Positions 25,631 through 35,191 of a stretch of 64,000 nucleotides of DNA are shown here, in pieces; within the stretch, counting starts at the first letter, position 1, and every line of letters starts with the position of its first letter. The stretch covers positions 248,001 through 312,000 of the forward strand of contig NZ_JAFIDN010000001.1 in NCBI RefSeq assembly GCF_017921895.1. Reading direction: 5' to 3'. Origin of the DNA: Natronogracilivirga saccharolytica. Lineage in GTDB: Bacteria; Bacteroidota; Rhodothermia; Balneolales; Natronogracilivirgulaceae. The translations under genes were made by a program, and so were the position numbers. The notes under the pieces were generated by a model, which made no database searches, was not told where the DNA came from, and saw nothing but the letters and a program-made list of their open reading frames with translations.

Positions 25631-28231
25631 ATGGGAAAAAAGAAAAGAAAGAAAGCCGCACGGGAAACATCCCGCAGAACACGCAGAACAACCGAAAGCA
25701 CAACAGGATCAGCCATCCGGGATTTTTGGGAAAACATCCCTCTGAAATATCAGCACCTGGTTGTCCTCCTTTTTCTGCTGATCATACCATCTTTCATCTT
25801 CAGTGAAGTCTACTTTGAGGGGCAGAAATTTGTCGGACATGACCGCCAGCAGTGGAGAGCTACGGCACAGTCCGTGATTGACTATCAGCAGGAAACCGGA
25901 GACGATGCGCTGTGGGCCACCAATATTTTCAGCGGGATGCCCTCCTACATCGTGCATTCCAACAAGACGTTTACCCACTTTGACAATGTCCTGCGAAGTG
26001 CCTTTTCCTCCATCTATATACCTCTCTTTCCGTTTATTTTCTGCACACTGGGCCTGCACCTGCTTTTCTGGCTGATGGGATACCGCCCCCTGGTGTCTGC
26101 TCTCGGGGCTCTGGCAATCTGTCTGACGACCTACATTCCCATCATTGTCGGAGCCGGGCACAACTCCAAGCTTATTGCCTACTCCTATATTCCGTGGGTC
26201 ATGTCGGGATACTGGCTGCTATCGTACACGCGCCACCGGGTGACCGGCCTGTTCCTGTTTGCCTTCGCACTCAATTTCACACTGAGGGCGGAGCATGTGC
26301 AGGTTCTGTACTACTTTTTGTTCATTCTTGCGATCTGGTTTATTTATGACACGTACACATCGTACAGAAACAGTGTGATGCCCGATTGGGCAAAACGTGC
26401 ATCGCTGATGGTTGCAGCGGGACTGCTGGCACTTGCCGCCAATACGCAGCCCTACTGGAGCATCTACGAATATTCCCCACACAGCATCCGGGGCGGATCT
26501 GAGCTGCAGGAAAACGGCCGCGAAGGGCTTGATATCGATTATGCCTTCGCCTGGTCCCAGGGGCGGTCCGAGCTGCTCACCCTGATCGTGCCCGGCAGCT
26601 TCGGCGGATCTTCGATGGACGGCACCTATTGGGGACCAAAGTCTTTCACAAGCGGCCCGCACTACATGGGAGCCATCGTTTTTCTGATGCTGCTGATCGG
26701 ACTGATCCGCGCTCCCGGACGGCTGAAGTATGTATTTCTCGGATCCGGCCTGCTGACGCTGCTTTTCTCACTGGGGGAAAATTTGTACAGCTTCAACTAC
26801 TTCTTCTTTCAGTACATGCCCTTTTTCGACAAGTTCCGGACTCCGGAAGCATGGCTGATGGCCAGTGTCTTCTCCTTCGTGATTGTGGCCGTCATGGGGA
26901 TGAAATGGCTGTACGACAGCTGGCATGACGGCACATTGCAGCTTCGCGCCCTGTATCTTCCCGTCGGAATCGCCCTTGTTGTCGCCCTGTTTTTTGCCGG
27001 CTTTATCCAGAATGTCCTTTCGTTTGAAAAACCGGGAGAAACAGAGCAGATCGCCCAGCAAGTTGCCTCACAGCAGAACATGAGTCCCGACGATCCCCAG
27101 GTAACACAGTTTGCCGAGCGGTATGTTGAAGAGGATTTAAAGCCTGCAAGGCAGGACCTTGCCACATCCGACAGCCGGCGTTTTCTGCTGTTCATACTGC
27201 TCGGTGGCGCGCTGCTAGCCCTTGCGGCCACCCGCAAAATTCCGGCCAATTACGCCATAGCCGGTCTGCTGATCCTTGCCGCAGTCGATCTGGTCCAGGT
27301 TGGCAACAGATATGTGGATAAAAGCGGACTCGCACCTGACGGACAAACAAGTTATGATGTTGTCGCCCGCGAAGTAAGATCCCTTGACAGGTACATTGAG
27401 GACAACAAATATGCCGATGGCGTCTGGCCGTACCGGTCGTTTCCGCTTGGCGACAGCCCGTTCAACAATGCTATCCCGTCAGCCTTTGTCTACCCCTCCA
27501 TAGGAGGATATTCCGGCGCCAAACTGGCCAACTACCAGGATGTCATCGACCATGCCATATACAGCGGACCCGCCGGAATCAACAATGAGGTGCTGAGCAT
27601 GCTGAACACCCGCTACCTGACCTATCCGAATCCGGTAAATATACCGGGCTGGAGCGTAGTCTATGAGGGTGACGAAGGAGTTGTCATGGAAAATCAGAAT
27701 GTGCTGCCGAAAGCCTGGTTTGTGGATTCGCTTGAACTGGCTGATGATGCCCGCGACGCCATGGACAGGCTGAATCGATTTGAAGCGGCATCGACAGCCA
27801 TTTTGCAGCATGACCGGCTGCCGGAGATCACACCGACGGAGAACCGCTCAGTTGATGTAACGGAGTACGGGCCACGGGAGATCCGGATGGATGTATCCGC
27901 CGATGCCCCCTCTTTTCTTGTGCTGAGCGAGATGTACTATCCCGAAGGCTGGTATACCACGCTGGACGGTGACGCTGTGGATATCATCCGCACCAACTAC
28001 ACTCTCAGGGGATTCGAGATTCCGGCCGGTGAACACGAGCTGAAGCTCCGGTTTGATCCCCGGTCACACATCGTCGGCAGCAGATTCACCTGGGTATTCA
28101 ATATTGTTATTCTGTTGATTGGCGCCCTTGCACTGGTGCAGTGGTACCGGGCCCGGTTTCTGTCCGGAAAAGACGGTGAGATTGCCGAAGGCGATGGAAG
28201 TAAAACGCCGGATGATGCCCCTTCCTCCTGA
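25631..28231 (+). CDS. YfhO-family polytopic membrane protein
   Basis: An 866-residue inner-membrane protein. A Lys/Arg-rich N-terminus (MGKKKRKKAARETSRR) precedes about twelve hydrophobic helices, an extramembrane domain of about 250 residues and a final helix near residue 835. The pattern 'SGMPSYIVHSNKTF', 'AGHNSKLIAYSYIPWVMSGY' and C-terminal 'LVLSEMYYPEGWYTTLDG...' identifies the YfhO family. This family is GT-C-like and in Firmicutes it is linked to lipoteichoic or wall-polymer glycosylation. In Bacteroidota its members are uncharacterised. The following genes form a polysaccharide locus, so a role in surface glycan assembly is plausible. Confidence 0.9.
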   Translation: MGKKKRKKAARETSRRTRRTTESTTGSAIRDFWENIPLKYQHLVVLLFLLIIPSFIFSEVYFEGQKFVGHDRQQWRATAQSVIDYQQETGDDALWATNIFSGMPSYIVHSNKTFTHFDNVLRSAFSSIYIPLFPFIFCTLGLHLLFWLMGYRPLVSALGALAICLTTYIPIIVGAGHNSKLIAYSYIPWVMSGYWLLSYTRHRVTGLFLFAFALNFTLRAEHVQVLYYFLFILAIWFIYDTYTSYRNSVMPDWAKRASLMVAAGLLALAANTQPYWSIYEYSPHSIRGGSELQENGREGLDIDYAFAWSQGRSELLTLIVPGSFGGSSMDGTYWGPKSFTSGPHYMGAIVFLMLLIGLIRAPGRLKYVFLGSGLLTLLFSLGENLYSFNYFFFQYMPFFDKFRTPEAWLMASVFSFVIVAVMGMKWLYDSWHDGTLQLRALYLPVGIALVVALFFAGFIQNVLSFEKPGETEQIAQQVASQQNMSPDDPQVTQFAERYVEEDLKPARQDLATSDSRRFLLFILLGGALLALAATRKIPANYAIAGLLILAAVDLVQVGNRYVDKSGLAPDGQTSYDVVAREVRSLDRYIEDNKYADGVWPYRSFPLGDSPFNNAIPSAFVYPSIGGYSGAKLANYQDVIDHAIYSGPAGINNEVLSMLNTRYLTYPNPVNIPGWSVVYEGDEGVVMENQNVLPKAWFVDSLELADDARDAMDRLNRFEAASTAILQHDRLPEITPTENRSVDVTEYGPREIRMDVSADAPSFLVLSEMYYPEGWYTTLDGDAVDIIRTNYTLRGFEIPAGEHELKLRFDPRSHIVGSRFTWVFNIVILLIGALALVQWYRARFLSGKDGEIAEGDGSKTPDDAPSS

Positions 28232-28275
28232 CGATCAGAAAACCATGAACATTTTCTCAATGTGAGCAGCGAACA

Positions 28276-29673
28276 GTGGTAAATACGCCATCCAGCGACA
28301 TCGGCAGCAGCAAACGGGTGCTGATTGTCACCTACTACTGGCCTCCGAGCGGCGGAGCCGGGGTACAGCGATTCCTGAAATTTGCAAAATACCTGCCGGG
28401 GTTTGGTGTCGAGCCCTTCATACTCACATGTTCCAACCCCACGTATCCCATTGTGGATGCGTCCCTGCTTGATGAAGTGGCAGAGTCACTTCCGGTGTTC
28501 AAAGCTCCCTCCATGGAACCGTTCCGCCTGTACAGCAGATTTACCGGGAGCTCATCCGGCCAGGCGGCAAATCCCACCATCGAACTTGGCTCCAAAGACC
28601 TGTCATTGGCACAAAGATTCTCCAGGTGGGTCCGCGCCAATATTTTCATACCCGACGCGCGGGTTGGCTGGATATTTTCAGCCCGCAGAAAAGCGCGGGA
28701 CCTGATCAACGAGCACAAAATAGATACCATTATCACAACCGGTCCGCCCCACTCCTCTCATTTCATAGGTGCATGGGCGGCAAAAAAAACCGGGGCCGCC
28801 TGGATTGCCGACTTTCGTGATCCCTGGACGGACATCCACTATAACAGGGCCCTGCCGCGCAACTATATCACCCGGAAGCTCGATCGCCGGCTTGAAAAAA
28901 AGATTCTCACCGGGGCGGATGCCGTGACCGTCACCGCTCCGGGTACGGCGGAGTATCTGAAAAAGCATCACAAACGGCAGTACCATGTCATCACCAACGG
29001 GTATGATCCTGATGACTTCGAGGCTGCATTGCCCGAAACCGGCTCTGCGAAAACCTCTTCAAAAACCACAGAATCACATGAGGGACTGGATGAAACGAAC
29101 CACCCATCCCGCGTCAAACTGGTCATACGCCACGTCGGAAGTGTCACAGAAACCTCCGTCCCCGAAAACCTGCTGAAAGCACTTTCCGGGATGCGGGATC
29201 TTCCGGTTGCGGCAGAATTCATCGGTTATACGCATCCGGCCGTAAAGAAGCGGATTGCGTCGTACGGGCTTCAGGATTCGGTGACCATTCATCCGTACGT
29301 ACCTCACAAAGAAGCCGTATCATTGATGATTCAGGCGGATGTCAATGTCGTGGTTGTCCATCGTTCGGATGACAGCCGCATCCTTATCCCCGGCAAACTT
29401 TTTGATTACCTTAAAGCAGGAAAACCCGTCATGGTTATCGGTCCGCCTGACGGAGACGCCGCATCAATCGTGCAAAAGTGCAGCATTGGCAAGGCGTTTG
29501 ACTACGACGATGCGGACGGTCCGGCTGATTGGCTCCGGAAACTGCTCAAAGAAAAGCAGCAGGACGAAGTCCCGGCCGGAACAATGCAGGCGGACAAGAG
29601 TGCGATTGAAACATACTCCCGCAGGCATACCACACGCCGGCTTGCCGGCATCATCCACCAAATCCAAAAATAA
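28276..29673 (+). CDS. Glycosyltransferase (GT-B fold, family 4-like)
   Basis: A 465-residue glycosyltransferase. The N-terminal half opens with 'VLIVTYYWPPSGGAGVQRFLKFAKYL', the typical donor/acceptor lobe of GT4-like enzymes. The C-terminal half has 'IRHVGSVTETSVPENLLKAL', 'TIHPYVPHKEAVSLMIQADVNVVVV' and 'IPGKLFDYLKAGKPVMVIG', the nucleotide-sugar-binding region. Translation starts at GTG (28276). The donor and acceptor cannot be read from sequence. Its TAA overlaps the ATG of the next gene by one base, so the two are tightly coupled. Confidence 0.9.
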   Translation: MVNTPSSDIGSSKRVLIVTYYWPPSGGAGVQRFLKFAKYLPGFGVEPFILTCSNPTYPIVDASLLDEVAESLPVFKAPSMEPFRLYSRFTGSSSGQAANPTIELGSKDLSLAQRFSRWVRANIFIPDARVGWIFSARRKARDLINEHKIDTIITTGPPHSSHFIGAWAAKKTGAAWIADFRDPWTDIHYNRALPRNYITRKLDRRLEKKILTGADAVTVTAPGTAEYLKKHHKRQYHVITNGYDPDDFEAALPETGSAKTSSKTTESHEGLDETNHPSRVKLVIRHVGSVTETSVPENLLKALSGMRDLPVAAEFIGYTHPAVKKRIASYGLQDSVTIHPYVPHKEAVSLMIQADVNVVVVHRSDDSRILIPGKLFDYLKAGKPVMVIGPPDGDAASIVQKCSIGKAFDYDDADGPADWLRKLLKEKQQDEVPAGTMQADKSAIETYSRRHTTRRLAGIIHQIQK

Positions 29674-31394
29674 TGAGAGTTCACCTGCACTTTTATGATG
29701 AATCCCGGTGGCACCTCCATGATGAAACCCGGATAAGAGGCAAGGGAATCAAAGACAACGAACCTGTACCCGGCAAGCAGCTGGCAAGCGATATTCAGAA
29801 CCTGGATGCAGCATCCCATGCGGCCAAATTTGCCAAAGATCTCAACGGTTCCTGGGCGTGGGTACGGATCATGGACGACAAGGTCATTTTGTGCGTGGAC
29901 CATCATCGTTCAGTACCTCTTTTTTATGCCACTGACGGGCAGGATGTGTGGGTAAGTGACGAGGCCGGCTGGCTGTATCATCAGTTTGCAGATGCTCTTC
30001 CGGACGAGCTGCTGGCTTCGGAATACCTTGTTCTGGGTTACGTCACAGGAGACCAGACCATCACCGGAAAAATCCGGCAGGTGGAAGCCGGTACTGCCAC
30101 AGAAATTGCGCAGCAAAACGGACACCATACCGGCAAAGAGAATCCGGGCTTGCACATCCGGCAGCACCGATACTTTCGCTATGTCCACCGGTACCGGTCC
30201 GCGACAAAAAAGCAGCTTTTACTGGATTTTGATGATATCGTCCTGCAGACACTCAAAAACACGACCGACTATGCCGATGGACGGCCGATAGTCTTGCCGT
30301 TAAGCGGCGGTTATGACTCGCGGCTTATTGCAGCGACGCTCAAGCGGATGAAGTATCCCGATGTCCGTTGCTACACTTATGGTCAGCAAAGCAGCAAAGA
30401 AATTGGTGTCAGCAAATCCATTGCTGAAAAACTGGATCTGCCCTGGACCTGTGTCACATATACCAAAGAAAAATGGCGGGCGTGGTTCCACAGCGCTGAA
30501 AGACGGATGTACTACCGCCAGGCATCCGGACTTGCGGGGATACCCAACATCCAGGAACTGGTTGTAATGGGCGAGCTGAAAGAAAAGGAATGGTTACCCG
30601 GCAATGCGGTGATTGTGACAGGGCATCATGGAGGCCTGATGCCGGGAGGCCGGGGAGTTTATGACAGCTACACCTACCGTGAGCATCCGGAAATGAATAT
30701 GGATACGGTCATTTCCCATGTCATGCACTACCACTATTATTTATGGAACTGGTCTGAGAAACATGATGATCTGTATCCCTTCTTCCGGGACCGGATCACG
30801 AACACTCTGGCACCGGAAGAGGATTACCCGGACAGCCCGAGTGCCTGCGAATCATGGGATTTTCACGAAAGGCAGGCAAAATTCATCATCAATGCGGGAA
30901 GGTTGTATGAATTCATGGGGTACGACTGGTGGATGCCGTGGACTGACCTGGACTACCTGCGATTCTGGTTACAGGTCCCGCTGGAATTCCGGCACGACAA
31001 AAACCTGTACACAGATTATATTTTATCCCTGCCGCCTCATGATATATCGGGTTATTACCCGAAGAGTAAAATTCTGTCAATACGGGATAAAATCAAAAAT
31101 ACGCCTGTTTTCAGCATATCAAAAAAAGGATATCACACGTATATGGCCTGGAAACGCATGAAATCGGTCTATGACGAACATCCGCTTGCATGGTACGGAT
31201 TCATCAACAAAACCGATTTTAAAGGCCGCTACACCGGCAGAGAGCATATCAACTCATTTCAATCCCTCGAGTTGCTGCGGGTTATTTTTGAAAACGGCTT
31301 TCTTTCCGTTGATGACGTTCTGGCCCGGGCCGTATCATCACTGGAGGCGCTTTCCGGGCCGGCAACCGGCCGGAGTGAGATGAACTCCGGCTGA
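29673..31394 (+). CDS. Asparagine synthase-like protein with inactive glutaminase domain
   Basis: A 573-residue member of the asparagine synthetase family. Residues about 1-150 resemble the class II glutamine amidotransferase domain ('GSWAWVRIMDDKVILCVDHHRSVPLFYATDGQDVWVSDEAG'). They begin Met-Arg instead of Met-Cys, so the N-terminal nucleophile is absent and glutamine hydrolysis is not expected. The synthetase half has the PP-loop SGGYDSR at 211-217 (canonical SGGLDSS). Homologues in O-antigen clusters amidate uronic acid carboxyls, and the location between glycosyltransferases and a flippase makes such a role the leading guess. Its ATG overlaps the stop of the previous gene by one base. 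Confidence 0.85.
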   Translation: MRVHLHFYDESRWHLHDETRIRGKGIKDNEPVPGKQLASDIQNLDAASHAAKFAKDLNGSWAWVRIMDDKVILCVDHHRSVPLFYATDGQDVWVSDEAGWLYHQFADALPDELLASEYLVLGYVTGDQTITGKIRQVEAGTATEIAQQNGHHTGKENPGLHIRQHRYFRYVHRYRSATKKQLLLDFDDIVLQTLKNTTDYADGRPIVLPLSGGYDSRLIAATLKRMKYPDVRCYTYGQQSSKEIGVSKSIAEKLDLPWTCVTYTKEKWRAWFHSAERRMYYRQASGLAGIPNIQELVVMGELKEKEWLPGNAVIVTGHHGGLMPGGRGVYDSYTYREHPEMNMDTVISHVMHYHYYLWNWSEKHDDLYPFFRDRITNTLAPEEDYPDSPSACESWDFHERQAKFIINAGRLYEFMGYDWWMPWTDLDYLRFWLQVPLEFRHDKNLYTDYILSLPPHDISGYYPKSKILSIRDKIKNTPVFSISKKGYHTYMAWKRMKSVYDEHPLAWYGFINKTDFKGRYTGREHINSFQSLELLRVIFENGFLSVDDVLARAVSSLEALSGPATGRSEMNSG

Positions 31395-31480
31395 ACCAAA
31401 ACCACCGATAATCATCCGCAAGTTTCAATCCTGAATCATTTTCACCATTTTCCCTCCCTTACTATTTCACCCGATTTGAC

Positions 31481-32383
31481 ATGCACCCTCTCGTATCTGT
31501 CATCATCCCAACCTACAACGCGGATAAACACATTCAGCGATGCGTCCGGTCGGTACTGGAACAGGATTATCCTTCAGATAAAACCGAAATCATAATCGCA
31601 GACAACTGCTCTGACGACAACACCACCGGAAAGGCACAGGAGCTTGCTGATAACATTATCGTCACGAAAGAATGCAAGTACACTGGAAGTCCGTACTCGG
31701 CAAGAAACCGGGGGATTGAGGCATCCGGCGGCGAGGTCATCGTTTTGCTGGACTCGGACTGTGTGCCTGAAAAGCAGTGGCTCTCCCGGGGCACAGAAGC
31801 CCTGCTGGCACAAAAGGCGGATGTGGTCGGAGGCGGTGTCGTTTTCCGACTGGATGAAACGGCCACCTTCGGGGAGATGTACGATGCCATCATGAACATC
31901 CGGATGAAGGCCTCTGTAGAGCAGCATCGCATGGCCAAGACCGTCAATCTTTTCATAAAACGATCCGTGTTTACGGATATCGGCCTGTTTCCTGAGGGAT
32001 GGCGTTCCGGAGGCGACGTGTTCTGGACGAGATCACTGACTGCGGCCGGCAAGCAACTGGTCTACTGTGATTCTGCCAGAGTGTACAAACCGCCGAGAAA
32101 GCTGAAGGGACTTCTGAAAAAACAGTGGCGAGTTGCCACAGCTCAGCCCCGGGTATGGCTCAGGCAGAAGGAATACCTGACCTTGCTGATCCACCTGGCA
32201 AAAATCGCCATCCCGCCCCGGACCATCAGGAACAATATCAAGGAGAACGGCAAACCATTCATGACCAGGTACGTTTACCGTCTGTTCCTGCTCTCGCTGA
32301 TCGTGCGTCCCGTTATGATCCTTGGCAATATTTCCGGTGTTTTTCAATATCTTTTCAGCACGCGTAAACACAATGCATCATAA
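31481..32383 (+). CDS. Family 2 glycosyltransferase
   Basis: A 300-residue GT-A fold inverting glycosyltransferase. 'VSVIIPTYNADKHIQRCVRSVLEQDYP' opens the fold, 'EIIIADNCSDDNT' follows, and the metal-binding DSD is in 'VIVLLDSDCVPE'. A C-terminal hydrophobic segment of about 20 residues (YRLFLLSLIVRPVMIL) suggests membrane association. It belongs to the surface-polysaccharide cluster. The next gene begins five bases after its stop. Confidence 0.92.
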   Translation: MHPLVSVIIPTYNADKHIQRCVRSVLEQDYPSDKTEIIIADNCSDDNTTGKAQELADNIIVTKECKYTGSPYSARNRGIEASGGEVIVLLDSDCVPEKQWLSRGTEALLAQKADVVGGGVVFRLDETATFGEMYDAIMNIRMKASVEQHRMAKTVNLFIKRSVFTDIGLFPEGWRSGGDVFWTRSLTAAGKQLVYCDSARVYKPPRKLKGLLKKQWRVATAQPRVWLRQKEYLTLLIHLAKIAIPPRTIRNNIKENGKPFMTRYVYRLFLLSLIVRPVMILGNISGVFQYLFSTRKHNAS

Positions 32384-32388
32384 ACCGG

Positions 32389-33459
32389 ATGACCATTTAT
32401 ACATTATTACAACTTTCGGTCGATGCTGCCCTGAAAATGCAGCGCAGTGACGGATCCATGCCGCCCGGACACAACGGACCGTATCATCATGAGGAAACCC
32501 CGGTCCGCAATACCGCTCACTGGCTCGTTTCTTTTCTGAAGGTCTATGAGATGACCGGAGATCAGCGGTACCGGAAGGCTGCAGAGCATGCCGCTCACTA
32601 TCTGCTGAAAAAAGAAAACCGTCCGGGAAACGGCGCCTTTTTGTGCCTTAAAGAACCCGGCGCCCACCCTGCCAACGGACTGATTGGCCAGGCCTGGGTC
32701 ATCGAAGCACTTGCCGGAGCATCCTCCGCCCTTGCAATGCCGGAGTGTTATGAGGTCGCAGAAAAGCTGTTTCTGCTCCATCGGTGGGATGAAAACAAAG
32801 GATACTGGCATAAACTCCGGATGGACGGAAGCGCGGATCCCTTCGACTATACCTTCAATCATCAGTTATGGTTTGCTTCTGCAGCCGGGATGCTGAAAGA
32901 TACCCCGGAGGCCGTGGACCGGGCCGGCGCCTTTGTCCGCTATATTGAACGGAAAATGCTGCTTTACAAAAACGGCATTATAAAGCATCTGAACCCATTT
33001 GTGATAGGGAAAGGAATCGACCTGATCAAGGCACCGGCGAAAGTGCTGTATTTTTACGGGCTTCACCGGAATTATATCTACCGGAAGTCGGTCGGCTATC
33101 ACGGCTTCAATCTCTACGCTCTGGCCCGTCTGAAACAGTTACTGCCTGACAACCACGGTCCGGAGCCGGAAGTGACAGAAAAAATCGCATCACCTCTGTT
33201 CCGGGAGCAGTTCATAAACGAACTTGAGGAAAGCAAATACGGGTACCCATACAACCCTGCAGGAATTGAAATTGCCTTTTTTCTGCAGATTTTCTATCCG
33301 GACAAGGATGAGGATATACAGTGCTGGCTGGAATCCCAGTTCAAAAAAACCTGGGACGACGAGCATCATGCAATGAATAAAAATGCGTATGACAAGGCAA
33401 CCAATGCAGCACGAATTTACGAAGCAGCCCGCCTCAGCGATGTTGCCGTTTCGTTATAA
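32389..33459 (+). CDS. Alpha-toroid protein in polysaccharide locus (AglQ-like)
   Basis: A 356-residue soluble protein with repeated helical pairs (LLQLSVDAALKMQRSDGSMPPG, TAHWLVSFLKVYEMTGDQRYRKAAEHAAHYLL, GLIGQAWVIEALAGA, and so on), the look of an (alpha/alpha)6 toroid as in six-hairpin glycosidases and C5-epimerases. It resembles proteins named AglQ in bacterial polysaccharide clusters. I cannot place catalytic residues or substrate with confidence. It starts five bases after the GT2 gene and is followed by the flippase gene, so it probably modifies or recognises the same glycan. Confidence 0.6.
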   Translation: MTIYTLLQLSVDAALKMQRSDGSMPPGHNGPYHHEETPVRNTAHWLVSFLKVYEMTGDQRYRKAAEHAAHYLLKKENRPGNGAFLCLKEPGAHPANGLIGQAWVIEALAGASSALAMPECYEVAEKLFLLHRWDENKGYWHKLRMDGSADPFDYTFNHQLWFASAAGMLKDTPEAVDRAGAFVRYIERKMLLYKNGIIKHLNPFVIGKGIDLIKAPAKVLYFYGLHRNYIYRKSVGYHGFNLYALARLKQLLPDNHGPEPEVTEKIASPLFREQFINELEESKYGYPYNPAGIEIAFFLQIFYPDKDEDIQCWLESQFKKTWDDEHHAMNKNAYDKATNAARIYEAARLSDVAVSL

Positions 33460-33574
33460 CAGCGGCATTCATCGGCTTGTGCAATTCACAGCGGCATTGA
33501 TTCTCATTTCTTGCAGCTATTAACCGTAACTGTGCATGACTGACCGGCACTTCATACAACAAACAAGGTAACCG

Positions 33575-35059
33575 ATGGGAATGGTATTGCGCCAGAGTCT
33601 GATGAACACGATGTACTCCTATGCCGGAGCGGTCATTGGTTTCATCAATATCATCTGGCTGTTCCCATATGTACTGGAAGCGGAGCAGTTCGGCCTGACC
33701 CGGGTCATGATCTCCATATCCATGATAGGTGCACAGGTGGCAAGTCTTGGAATGGGCAATGTGACCCTTCGCTTCTTTCCCAGGTTCCGGAACCGTGAAA
33801 AACGGCATTTCGGGTTCCTTTTTATTGCAGTGGTCATTCCGCTGGCAGGTTTTCTGTTGCTCAGCATCGCCGGCTGGCTTTTCCGGGAACCGGTTGTTTC
33901 GTTTTATACCGATGAAAGTGTCCTCTTCGGGGAGTATTACAAGCTGCTCTTCCCGCTTCTGTTGTTCATCCTCTATTTCCACATACTTGAGTGCTACATA
34001 CGTTCCCTTTTTGATACGGTTGCCGCAACCTTTCTGCAGGACATTCTGCTCAGGCTTCTTCACACCAGCCTGATACTGGTCTACTATTTTGATCTTATCC
34101 CGTTTCACACCTTCATGTGGCTTTTTGTTCTGGCGTATGCCGTTCAGACCCTTTTGCTGCTTGCGCATATCGGTATAAAGCGTCATCTGTTCATCATACC
34201 GGACTTCAGCGGTTTTACCGGCGACCGCGTCCGCAGCATGGCAGACTATGCTCTTTTTGCCACAATTGGCAGTGTGGCAACCATTGCATTCAGCAACATC
34301 GACATGATCATGCTGGGAGGTCTGACAACGCTTGGTGAAACGGCAATTTACGCCGTCAGCTTTTATCTGGCTTCCATGATCAAGATACCGTCAAAAGGCC
34401 TGATCAAAATATCCCAGCCCATCATAGCTGAAGCCAACAACAAGAACGATCTGGACACAGTCTCCTCGATTTATTCCAAAAGCTCCATCAACCAGCTTCT
34501 TGTGGGCGGGATCATATTTATTCTTGTCTGGATCAATCTGGATCACATCTACCGTTTCCTTCCTGAAGAGTATCACGCAGGCGCATACGTTTTTCTGTTT
34601 GTCGGTCTGGCTAAACTTTTCGAAATGACAGCCGGTTTCAATGCCACTATTATCCGGACCTCGCGCTGGTACCGTTTTGATCTGTATGCAACGTTACTGC
34701 TGCTGGCTCTGATGATTATTACCAATCTGATTTTCATTCCGATTTTCGGTATCGTCGGAGCTGCCATGGCTACTGCGCTTTCCATTTTGCTGCAAAACAG
34801 TGCCGCATTTTTCTATATCAAATACCGGTTCGGTATTCAGCCATTCAGCAAGGCTACACCGGTTGCCCTGCTCGTACTTGCGGCCATTCTCGCAGTCAGT
34901 GCCGCAATCCCGGAAGTGCCGGTATGGATTCTGGATCTGCTGATCAGGTCTTCTGTTGCTGCAGGCCTGTTTGTACTTGCAGTGGTTTCGCTTAACATTT
35001 CAGATGACCTGCGGCAATTCATCCGGGACACCCTTCGATTGTTCACCGGAAAACGGTAA
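33575..35059 (+). CDS. Polysaccharide flippase (MOP/Wzx-type)
   Basis: A 494-residue integral membrane protein with about fourteen predicted helices and the N-terminal 'LRQSLMNTMYSYAGAVIGFINIIWLFPYVLEAEQFGL' pattern typical of MOP-superfamily polysaccharide exporters that flip lipid-linked repeat units. It closes the polysaccharide locus after two glycosyltransferases, an asparagine synthase-like enzyme and the toroid protein. No polymerase (Wzy) or chain-length regulator is recognisable in this stretch. Confidence 0.88.
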   Translation: MGMVLRQSLMNTMYSYAGAVIGFINIIWLFPYVLEAEQFGLTRVMISISMIGAQVASLGMGNVTLRFFPRFRNREKRHFGFLFIAVVIPLAGFLLLSIAGWLFREPVVSFYTDESVLFGEYYKLLFPLLLFILYFHILECYIRSLFDTVAATFLQDILLRLLHTSLILVYYFDLIPFHTFMWLFVLAYAVQTLLLLAHIGIKRHLFIIPDFSGFTGDRVRSMADYALFATIGSVATIAFSNIDMIMLGGLTTLGETAIYAVSFYLASMIKIPSKGLIKISQPIIAEANNKNDLDTVSSIYSKSSINQLLVGGIIFILVWINLDHIYRFLPEEYHAGAYVFLFVGLAKLFEMTAGFNATIIRTSRWYRFDLYATLLLLALMIITNLIFIPIFGIVGAAMATALSILLQNSAAFFYIKYRFGIQPFSKATPVALLVLAAILAVSAAIPEVPVWILDLLIRSSVAAGLFVLAVVSLNISDDLRQFIRDTLRLFTGKR

Positions 35060-35191
35060 GTTCCCTCAGCGGGTTTGGGTAAGGAAATCTTTGCGGATTC
35101 TTTTATCTTGATGCGTTGAAAGAAGGCCCGGCCTGAAAACAACAATTTTTCTCTTTTACGCTTTAAGCCATTTGCATCCTGATCAATTTTC

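Noticed and set aside
33434-34186. A 250-residue minus-strand frame opposite the flippase and toroid genes
   Set aside because: It has basic low-complexity composition, no ribosome binding site and no recognisable domain; it is a shadow of the flippase gene.
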